Of a stretch of DNA of 5,047 nucleotides, positions 1 through 5,047 are shown piece by piece (positions within the stretch are counted from its first letter, which is position 1; each line of letters opens with the position of its first letter). The notes below the pieces were generated by a model, which did not search any database, was not told the DNA's origin, and worked only from the letters and a program-made list of their open reading frames with translations. The stretch lies in the NCBI GenBank assembly GCA_009925805.1, contig RFQF01000148.1:1-5047 (forward strand), read 5' to 3'. The stretch is from Flavobacteriia bacterium (GTDB lineage: Bacteria; Bacteroidota; Bacteroidia; Flavobacteriales_D; Crocinitomicaceae). A program made the position numbers and the translations under genes.

Positions 1-9
1 CAATGTCAC
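1..9 (+). other. End of a truncated heme c binding motif (xCH of CxxCH)
   Basis: The first three codons encode Gln-Cys-His in the actA frame. With a cysteine three residues before the visible one this would be a normal CxxCH site; that codon lies outside the window. Confidence 0.75.
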
Positions 10-297
10 GGAAACATGAAAGAAATGAAAGAAACGGCGAAAGTTTGGCCGGTAGAAGAGTTGAATAAAGTAGAAGGAAATATACCACTCACCAAAACTA
101 CGCTTACCATGGGGTGGTGTATTGAATGTCATGGAAAGAAAGAAGTGGTGATTGGTGACGGTAGCAATGCGTATTACGACGAAATTCACCAACGTTTGAA
201 GAAAAACAAAAAGCTTTACAAGCAGTACTTAGCCAACGATGGAAAAATCACGGCTAACGAGCTTGGAGGTTGGGAATGTGCTAAATGTCACTATTAA
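1..297 (+). CDS. actA: ActA, multiheme cytochrome c subunit of alternative complex III (3' end, partial)
   Basis: This is the last 98 residues of a cytochrome c, open at the left window edge and read in frame from base 1. The first codons read Gln-Cys-His, the end of a CxxCH heme site whose first cysteine lies upstream. Two complete sites follow: CIECH at 118-132 and CAKCH at 277-291. The protein ends one residue after the last heme histidine (CAKCHY then TAA). Characterised ActA is a membrane-anchored periplasmic pentaheme cytochrome, so about half the heme sites are visible here. Its role is to take electrons from the Fe-S clusters of ActB and pass them towards the oxidase or a soluble cytochrome. 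The region between the sites is Lys-rich and hydrophilic, as expected for an exported domain. The assignment rests on the heme sites plus the adjoining actB; alone, the fragment would be called only a cytochrome c3/c7-like protein. The ATG at 16 lies inside the gene and is not its start. Confidence 0.9.
   Translation, partial: QCHGNMKEMKETAKVWPVEELNKVEGNIPLTKTTLTMGWCIECHGKKEVVIGDGSNAYYDEIHQRLKKNKKLYKQYLANDGKITANELGGWECAKCHY
118..132 (+). other. Heme c attachment motif CIECH in ActA
   Basis: The codons encode C-I-E-C-H. The two cysteines would form thioethers to heme c and the histidine is the proximal iron ligand. It follows a Met-Gly-Trp; whether that Met or another residue is the distal ligand cannot be read from the sequence. 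Confidence 0.93.
277..291 (+). other. C-terminal heme c attachment motif CAKCH in ActA
   Basis: The codons encode C-A-K-C-H, followed by a single Tyr and the stop codon. The last heme site therefore sits at the extreme C-terminus of the protein. Confidence 0.93.
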
Positions 298-318
298 TTT
301 ATTTTGCATAGATTGGTT

Positions 319-3300
319 ATGAGTGTAACGAAAAAATATTGGAAAGGAGTTGATGAGTTAAAACAAACTCCGGAATTCATACAACAAAGAGACCAGGAAT
401 TTCCGCATCAAACTTCGTTGGAATCATTTTTAGCCGATGAACAATTGGCTGAAGCTTCCACAGGTAGAAGGGATTTTTTAAAGTTTTTAGGTTTTTCGGT
501 TGCTGCAGCCACTTTAGTAGCTTGTGAGGCCCCGGTAACCAAAGCCGTTCCTTACGTCATTAAACCTGAAAACGTTACTCCTGGGTTAGCGACTTGGTAT
601 GCTTCAACGTATTACGATGGACTTTCCTACGCAAGCATTTTGGTTAAAACGCGTGAAGCGCGCCCCATTTTTATTAAGGGTAACGCTGATTTTGGTTTTA
701 CGAAAGGAGGAACCAATCCGCAAATCATTGCCTCAGTGTTGGGACTTTATGACGGCGAAAGGTTAAACGGCGTTCGTGAAAAAGGAAACAAGAATAACAT
801 CGATGTTTCCAAGGCAGACAAAGCTATTGTAACAGCCCTTTCAAAGGCCAAAGATATCGTTGTTCTTACACCAACGGTAATTAGCCCTTCCATTAAGAAA
901 GCCCTTGACGGGCTATCGATGCGTTACACGGTGAACGGTCAAAGCGCTGTGAAAGTAGTTCAGTATGATTCCATTTCGTATGGAGCCATGCGGAAGGCCA
1001 ATGAATTGAATTTTGGTGAACCAAGAATTCCATCCTATGACTTTGGCATGGCGAAGACCGTAGTGAGTGTCGGAGCTGATTTCTTAAGCACGTGGTTGCT
1101 TTCGAATGAATATGCGGTTCAGTATGGAATCACACGAAACCCGGATGGAGCTTGGATGAGTAAGCATTTCCAATTTGAGTCGATCATGTCAATTACAGGA
1201 TCGAATGCAGACCACCGAGCCCAAGTTAAACCCTCCCAATACGCCAATGTATTAAATTATATTTTGAAGGGTATTGGAGGGATGCCAAACGGCGACGCTA
1301 GTTTAACAGGACAAGCGAAAGAAATAGCCGATGCCGCGATTAAAGCCCTTAGAAAGTCCAACAGCGCGTCGTTGGTGGTTTGCGGTTCCAATGACCTCGG
1401 TGAACAATTGTTAGTAAATGCCATCAATCATCAACTGGGAGCCTACGGAACGACTATTGATTTGAGCAACGATGTTAAATTATACCAAGCAAAAGAAGAA
1501 GAGGTTGACGCATTGTTTTCCAGAATCATAGGCGGAAAAAGACCGGATGTTTTGATTAATTTAGGATGTAATCCAGTGTATTTATCCTCGAAGGGAGATT
1601 CCCTAAAGAAAGGATTGGACAGCATTCCTATGGTCGTTTCAACGTCCCGTTATGCAGATGAGACCTCGTCCAGCGCATCTTTTATTGTTCCAGACCACCA
1701 CGCTTTGGAGTCTTGGATTGATTATCAACCCAAAGCCAATCATTATGCCATTGCCCAACCGACGATAAGACCCATGGGTGACACCTATGCGCTGTTAGAA
1801 TCGTTGATGGTTTGGTCCGAAATGGCTCAACGCCAAGGAAAGGACTCCACGGTTGCCTACGACACCCTGAGTGCAGGCAGAATGGATTTTGCCAAATTAG
1901 TGCACAACAGCTGCGAAACCATTGATATTGTTCCTTTTGCGGGGGTATTTACGCCAAAGAGTGTAAAATCTGCCGCCAAGTCCGGCGATTGGGAGGTGGT
2001 TTTCTACCAAAAAACGGGAATTCGTGATGGCGCCATGTCGAGCAATCCTTGGTTACAAGAATTACCAGACCCAATATCGAAAGTTACTTGGGATAATTAC
2101 ATTACCATGAATCCGGCTCAAATGGAGGAAATGGGCTATGCAACCACCTACGATCAAGAACATGGATTAACCATGGCAAGCATTCAAGTGAATGGCGTTT
2201 CGCTCACCCTGCCCGTATATCCCCAACCAGGACAAGCGTTGAATACCGTGGGTGTGGCGCTTGGTTATGGACGAGGAGCGAACGGTGAGGCCATTGGACG
2301 AGGAGCCTATCAAACGAAAGAATATGGTGGGTTTGATTTAGATGAGAAAGGAAATAAAAAAGGCATCGGGGTAAATGCCTTTGGATGCTTAACTTCGGCA
2401 GGGGGCCATGTTGCTTACAGTGCTCCCGCTACGTTAAAACAAATGGAAGGGGAGTACCCGATCGCCGCTACGCAGATTCATCACACCGTAATGGGACGTG
2501 ATTCACTCGTCCGCGAAACGGTTTTAGACGTTTATTTAACAAAGGACAAAGAATCGTACAATCCTGCGCACACCTTGCAGCGTTTGAACGAGCACGGACA
2601 TCACGAGGAGGCTCCGATTGCTGAGTTTGATTTATGGAATGCACACCCGGTGGAGAAAGTAGGCCATAGATGGGGGATGTCCATAGATTTATCTTCATGT
2701 ATTGGTTGTGGGTCGTGCCTAGTTGCCTGTCAGGCTGAAAATAACGTTCCAGTGGTAGGAAAGGATGAGGTTCGAAGAGGAAGAGAGATGCATTGGTTGC
2801 GCTTAGACCGCTATTATGCTTCGGATGTAGAGAGTTCCGTGGGTAAAAAGAAAGAAGATGGAACCTTTAGTTACGCTAAAGCGGAGGTTGCTGCTTTAAA
2901 TCCTACTGTAGTTCATATGCCTCTAATGTGTCATCATTGCAATCACGCTCCTTGCGAAACGGTTTGTCCCGTGGCAGCAACAACGCACAGTAATGAAGGA
3001 TTAAACCAAATGACGTACAACCGTTGTATCGGAACACGCTATTGCGCAAATAACTGTCCGTACAAAGTACGCAGATTCAATTGGTTCAATTATCCTTCCT
3101 ACAAGAAGTTTTCGGAAGTTAACCCCGCACAAGATGATTTGGGCCGAATGGTATTAAATCCAGATGTAACGGTAAGGACTCGGGGAGTAATGGAAAAATG
3201 CTCGTTTTGTGTTCAGCGCATTCAAAGCGTGAAATTAGAAGCCAAAAAAGAAGCAAGAATGGTGCAAGATGGCGATTTAAAAACAGCGTGTTCCGAGGCT

Positions 3301-3453
3301 TGTCCAACCCATGCTATTACTGTAGGCGACTGGAACGATGCTTCTTCCAAAATTTTCCAAAGTGCTGGAGAAAAACGAGCATATCAAGCCCTAGAAGAAG
3401 TGGGCGTTAAACCGAACATTTGGTATAAAGTGAAAGTTAGAAACGAAGGATAG
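319..3453 (+). CDS. actB: ActB, molybdopterin-like/iron-sulfur fusion subunit of alternative complex III
   Basis: This 1044-residue periplasmic subunit carries electrons from the quinol site in ActC to the hemes of ActA. An N-terminal segment (MSVTKKYWKG onwards) precedes a Tat signal with a lipobox (R50-R51, C69). Residues about 70-770 resemble the molybdopterin oxidoreductase fold, with LGCNPVY at 415-421, PDHHALESW near 458-466 and QPTIRP at 480-485. This part has no N-terminal CxxC cluster motif; in solved ACIII structures it binds no Mo cofactor and is structural. Residues about 785-1044 are a ferredoxin domain of the NrfC/PsrB type with 15 ligand cysteines, enough for three [4Fe-4S] and one [3Fe-4S]. 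The reading frame also stays open upstream to a TTG at 304. ATG 319 is preferred because the protein then begins like known ActB and leaves a normal 21-bp gap after actA. No Shine-Dalgarno sequence precedes it. Full length, no frameshift. Confidence 0.95.
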   Translation: MSVTKKYWKGVDELKQTPEFIQQRDQEFPHQTSLESFLADEQLAEASTGRRDFLKFLGFSVAAATLVACEAPVTKAVPYVIKPENVTPGLATWYASTYYDGLSYASILVKTREARPIFIKGNADFGFTKGGTNPQIIASVLGLYDGERLNGVREKGNKNNIDVSKADKAIVTALSKAKDIVVLTPTVISPSIKKALDGLSMRYTVNGQSAVKVVQYDSISYGAMRKANELNFGEPRIPSYDFGMAKTVVSVGADFLSTWLLSNEYAVQYGITRNPDGAWMSKHFQFESIMSITGSNADHRAQVKPSQYANVLNYILKGIGGMPNGDASLTGQAKEIADAAIKALRKSNSASLVVCGSNDLGEQLLVNAINHQLGAYGTTIDLSNDVKLYQAKEEEVDALFSRIIGGKRPDVLINLGCNPVYLSSKGDSLKKGLDSIPMVVSTSRYADETSSSASFIVPDHHALESWIDYQPKANHYAIAQPTIRPMGDTYALLESLMVWSEMAQRQGKDSTVAYDTLSAGRMDFAKLVHNSCETIDIVPFAGVFTPKSVKSAAKSGDWEVVFYQKTGIRDGAMSSNPWLQELPDPISKVTWDNYITMNPAQMEEMGYATTYDQEHGLTMASIQVNGVSLTLPVYPQPGQALNTVGVALGYGRGANGEAIGRGAYQTKEYGGFDLDEKGNKKGIGVNAFGCLTSAGGHVAYSAPATLKQMEGEYPIAATQIHHTVMGRDSLVRETVLDVYLTKDKESYNPAHTLQRLNEHGHHEEAPIAEFDLWNAHPVEKVGHRWGMSIDLSSCIGCGSCLVACQAENNVPVVGKDEVRRGREMHWLRLDRYYASDVESSVGKKKEDGTFSYAKAEVAALNPTVVHMPLMCHHCNHAPCETVCPVAATTHSNEGLNQMTYNRCIGTRYCANNCPYKVRRFNWFNYPSYKKFSEVNPAQDDLGRMVLNPDVTVRTRGVMEKCSFCVQRIQSVKLEAKKEARMVQDGDLKTACSEACPTHAITVGDWNDASSKIFQSAGEKRAYQALEEVGVKPNIWYKVKVRNEG
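466..525 (+). other. Twin-arginine signal with lipobox in ActB
   Basis: Residues 50-56 read RRDFLKF, matching the Tat consensus RRxFLK, with Gly rather than Ser/Thr just before the arginines. A short hydrophobic stretch (FSVAAATLVA) follows and ends in L-V-A-C, a lipobox with C69 as the would-be lipidated residue. This predicts export of folded ActB and anchoring to the outer face of the inner membrane. About 49 residues precede the arginine pair, much more than in a typical Tat substrate, but ActB proteins commonly carry such an extension. Whether it is cleaved is not decided by the sequence. Confidence 0.85.
2269..2306 (+). repeat. In-frame 11-bp direct repeat inside actB (GRGA twice)
   Basis: The 11-mer ggacgaggagc occurs at 2269-2279 and again at 2296-2306, exactly 27 bases (nine codons) apart. 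Both copies code for Gly-Arg-Gly-Ala (residues 651-654 and 660-663), within a Gly-rich stretch near the end of the molybdopterin-like domain. It may be a small tandem duplication or a coincidence of repeated Gly-Arg codons. Confidence 0.5.
2698..3303 (+). other. Four-cluster ferredoxin domain of ActB (3x[4Fe-4S] + 1x[3Fe-4S])
   Basis: Four cysteine groups are visible. Group 1 is C794, C797, C800, C804 (CIGCGSCLVAC). Group 2 is C871, C874, C879, C883 (CHHCNHAPCETVCP). Group 3 is C903, C909, C913 (CIGTRYCANNCP). Group 4 is C961, C964, C991, C995 (CSFC, then CSEACP). Group 3 has Thr906 where NrfC/PsrB/DmsB-type proteins often have a cysteine (CIGCRYC), leaving 15 ligands. By family knowledge that matches three [4Fe-4S] and one [3Fe-4S], the last being close to the quinol site. 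The pairing of individual cysteines with clusters is not assigned here. Confidence 0.9.
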
Positions 3454-3477
3454 AGTTTTTATAGAAAAAGTAAAACT

Positions 3478-4866
3478 ATGCAAAAAGAAGCAGCAATTAG
3501 GGAGCCCCTCATTTTAGGTCATAAAACCTTTCATGATGTGACCGAAGACGTTTGTAAACCGATTGAAGATAAGGCTCCACGAATGTGGTATATTTTATTT
3601 ACAATTGCTTTGATCATTGGATTGTATGGCGTGGGTTCTATATGTTATCTCTTGGGCACCGGTATTGGTGTTTGGGGATTAAACAAAACCATTGGATGGG
3701 CCTGGGATATTACAAATTTTGTTTGGTGGGTTGGGATTGGTCACGCAGGAACCCTCATTTCAGCGGTATTGTTGCTATTTCGTCAAAAATGGCGAATGGC
3801 GATTAACCGTTCTGCAGAGGCCATGACCATTTTTGCGGTATTCATGGCTGGGACGTTTCCATTGATTCACATGGGGCGTCTTTGGGTTGGCTACTGGGTA
3901 TTGCCCTTGCCTAACCATTTCGGCTCACTTTGGGTAAATTTTAACTCGCCTCTTTTATGGGACGTTTTTGCGATTTCAACGTATCTTTCGGTTTCGCTCG
4001 TATTCTGGTACATTGGCTTGATTCCGGATTTTGCTACAATCCGCGACCGAGCGAAAAAACCTGTGGCAAAGCGCATGTATTCTATTCTCTCCTTTGGTTG
4101 GTCGGGAAAGGCGAAACATTGGAACCGCTTCGAATTAGTTTCCTTGGTATTGGCCGGTTTGGCAACGCCCTTGGTGTTCTCTGTGCACTCAATTGTATCC
4201 TTCGACTTTGCCACGTCAGTCGTTCCTGGATGGCATACGACTATTTTTCCACCTTATTTTGTAGCAGGGGCGGTGTTCTCGGGCTTTGCCATGGTTCAAA
4301 CCCTCCTTTTAGTCATGCGTAAGGCAATGAAACTAGAGGCCTACATCCACACCAAGCACGTGGAATACATGAACATTGTAATAATGGTTACTGGATCCAT
4401 CGTTGGGACCGCCTACATTACCGAATTGTTTATTTCTTGGTATTCCGGAGTTGAGTATGAAGCTTATGCGTTTTTGAACCGAGCAACAGGACCTTATTGG
4501 TGGGCCTATTGGTCGATGATGACGTGCAACGTAATTTCTCCGCAATTGATGTGGATTCGAAAACTTCGTCGCAGCCTACTTTTCACTTTTTTCATTTCGA
4601 TCATTGTAAACATCGGTATGTGGTTTGAGCGATATGTGATTATCGTTACCTCCATTCACAGAGATTACATACCTGCTGCATGGAGTATGCATTACCCGAG
4701 CCATATTGATATCGCAGTGTACATAGGAACGATAGGCTTGTTCTTCACCTTTTTTCTGTTGTTTGCTCGATATTTCCCTGTGCTTGCTTTGAATGAAGTG
4801 AAAACGATTTTGAAAGGTTCTGGACAATCCTACAAAGAATCGCCTGATTATCATAAACACCACTAA
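3478..4866 (+). CDS. actC: ActC, NrfD-family integral membrane quinol-oxidising subunit of alternative complex III
   Basis: This 462-residue inner-membrane protein binds and oxidises quinol on the periplasmic side, handing electrons to the Fe-S clusters of ActB; it is also the proposed site of proton movement. The N-terminus (REPLILG, then HDVTEDVCKPIE) is typical of ActC and supports ATG 3478. About ten transmembrane helices are visible, near residues 37-60, 79-102, 115-133, 158-182, 217-241, 256-281, 298-321, 340-360, 366-390 and 409-436. Conserved polar residues within or beside helices include H131 and R134 (IHMGR), D162 (SPLLWDV), H237 and D243 (HSIVSFDFA). H131 and D162 sit where quinol-site residues are reported in ACIII structures, but I mapped them by eye only. 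The tail is hydrophilic and ends His-Lys-His-His. The gene starts 24 bp after actB and stops 4 bp before actD. It is intact, with the usual length. NrfD or PsrC proteins are shorter and less similar. Confidence 0.95.
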   Translation: MQKEAAIREPLILGHKTFHDVTEDVCKPIEDKAPRMWYILFTIALIIGLYGVGSICYLLGTGIGVWGLNKTIGWAWDITNFVWWVGIGHAGTLISAVLLLFRQKWRMAINRSAEAMTIFAVFMAGTFPLIHMGRLWVGYWVLPLPNHFGSLWVNFNSPLLWDVFAISTYLSVSLVFWYIGLIPDFATIRDRAKKPVAKRMYSILSFGWSGKAKHWNRFELVSLVLAGLATPLVFSVHSIVSFDFATSVVPGWHTTIFPPYFVAGAVFSGFAMVQTLLLVMRKAMKLEAYIHTKHVEYMNIVIMVTGSIVGTAYITELFISWYSGVEYEAYAFLNRATGPYWWAYWSMMTCNVISPQLMWIRKLRRSLLFTFFISIIVNIGMWFERYVIIVTSIHRDYIPAAWSMHYPSHIDIAVYIGTIGLFFTFFLLFARYFPVLALNEVKTILKGSGQSYKESPDYHKHH

Positions 4867-4870
4867 GATT

Positions 4871-5047
4871 ATGTCAGATAAAATAATTTACGCAATGTAC
4901 GGAGACGATGAGGTGCTTAAATCAAGTGCCAAAAAATTGGTTTCCAACGGAGTAAAGATTGGGGAAGTGTACAGTCCTTTTCCAATACATGGTATTGATC
5001 CAATTATCGGCGTGAAAGGAACGCGTTTGGGAATTATGGCCTTTTTG
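4871..5047 (+). CDS. actD: ActD, DUF3341 membrane subunit of alternative complex III (5' end, partial)
   Basis: The first 59 codons are present; the gene runs off the right edge. The protein starts MSDKIIYAMYGDDEVLKSSA and carries the DUF3341 hallmark PFPIHG at residues 36-41, preceded by a short alpha/beta-type soluble segment with the VKIGEVYSPFP pattern. The last visible residues (TRLGIMAFL) look like the approach to the first of the two transmembrane helices expected in this family. In solved ACIII structures ActD packs against the membrane subunits and binds no redox cofactor; its exact role is not settled. The start codon lies 4 bp after the actC stop, so translation is probably coupled. 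No Shine-Dalgarno sequence is seen. A full ActD would be roughly 170-200 residues. Confidence 0.93.
   Translation, partial: MSDKIIYAMYGDDEVLKSSAKKLVSNGVKIGEVYSPFPIHGIDPIIGVKGTRLGIMAFL

Larger units (their letters stand above)
1..5047 (+). other. Alternative complex III (act) operon segment, actA-actB-actC-actD
   Basis: Four co-directional genes with gaps of only 21, 24 and 4 bp encode a multiheme cytochrome c tail, a fused molybdopterin-like/ferredoxin protein, a ten-helix NrfD-type membrane protein and the start of a DUF3341 protein. This combination and order is diagnostic of ACIII. It separates the locus from NrfCD, polysulfide reductase or Hmc-type operons, which lack DUF3341 and the inactive fused molybdopterin-like domain. 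The tight spacing and absence of internal terminators suggest one transcript whose promoter lies upstream of the window. Both ends are cut inside genes. Confidence 0.95.

Noticed and set aside
16..18. ATG at 16 as the start of a small 93-residue cytochrome.
   Set aside because: The frame is open to base 1 and the codons before it encode Gln-Cys-His of a heme site, so this ATG is internal to actA.
299..306. Possible Bacteroidota -7 promoter element (TAnnTTTG) before actB.
   Set aside because: The sequence is TATTTTG, one base too short for the consensus spacing, and no matching TTTG -33 element stands out. An internal promoter is not supported.
520..2630. ActB molybdopterin-like domain as an active molybdoenzyme.
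   Set aside because: There is no N-terminal CxxCxxxC cluster motif after the signal, and the act context together with the solved ACIII structures indicates a cofactor-free structural domain.
3119..3410. Short open frames on both strands across the 3' end of actB.
   Set aside because: They cover the Fe-S ligand region of actB, which is clearly the coding frame, and show no start context or domain of their own.
3454..3477. Inverted repeats in the actB-actC gap (AGTTTT / AAAACT, and TTTTT-ATAG-AAAAA).
   Set aside because: The stems are nearly all A:T, five or six pairs long, and no T run follows before actC. It does not look like a terminator; in an A/T-rich spacer such pairs arise by chance.
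3891..4214. Minus-strand open frame of 107 codons opposite actC.
   Set aside because: It lies wholly inside the intact actC gene, has no recognisable domain, and reads as a low-complexity shadow of the membrane-protein codons.
3957..4322. Plus-strand open frame of 121 codons in another frame of actC.
   Set aside because: It overlaps conserved ActC helices entirely and its translation, rich in Cys, Phe, Leu and Gly, resembles no family; it is an out-of-frame shadow.

Overview
The window is an internal piece of one operon, all on the + strand. It encodes alternative complex III (ACIII), the quinol:electron-acceptor oxidoreductase that replaces cytochrome bc1 in many bacteria. The genes run in the standard act order: the 3' end of actA (multiheme cytochrome c), complete actB (a molybdopterin-oxidoreductase-like domain fused to a four-cluster ferredoxin domain), complete actC (NrfD-family membrane quinol subunit), and the first 59 codons of actD (DUF3341 membrane subunit).

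The organism is probably a member of Bacteroidota, perhaps Flavobacteriales-like. This is an inference from four things: the actABCD order, the protein style (fused ActB with a Tat plus lipobox signal, C-terminal CAKCHY of ActA, PFPIHG motif of ActD), the moderate base composition, and the lack of Shine-Dalgarno sequences before the A/T-rich gene starts. No genus can be fixed from the window alone.

Layout: 1-297 is the actA tail with two complete CxxCH heme sites and the end of a third. 298-318 is a 21-bp spacer. 319-3453 is actB. 3454-3477 is a 24-bp A/T-rich spacer. 3478-4866 is actC. 4867-4870 is a 4-bp gap. 4871 to the window end is partial actD. No gene-free stretch exceeds 24 bp, and I see no promoter, terminator, RNA gene, mobile element or CRISPR array.

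How the genes work together (known for the family): quinol, most likely menaquinol here, is oxidised at a site in ActC facing the periplasm. Electrons pass through the Fe-S clusters of the ActB C-terminal domain to the hemes of ActA (and ActE), and then to a terminal oxidase or soluble cytochrome c. ActC, ActF and the small membrane subunits, including ActD, form the membrane part. The genes after the window edge would be expected to be the rest of actD, actE and actF, often followed by cytochrome oxidase genes. I see a well-conserved respiratory operon and no sign of an undescribed system.
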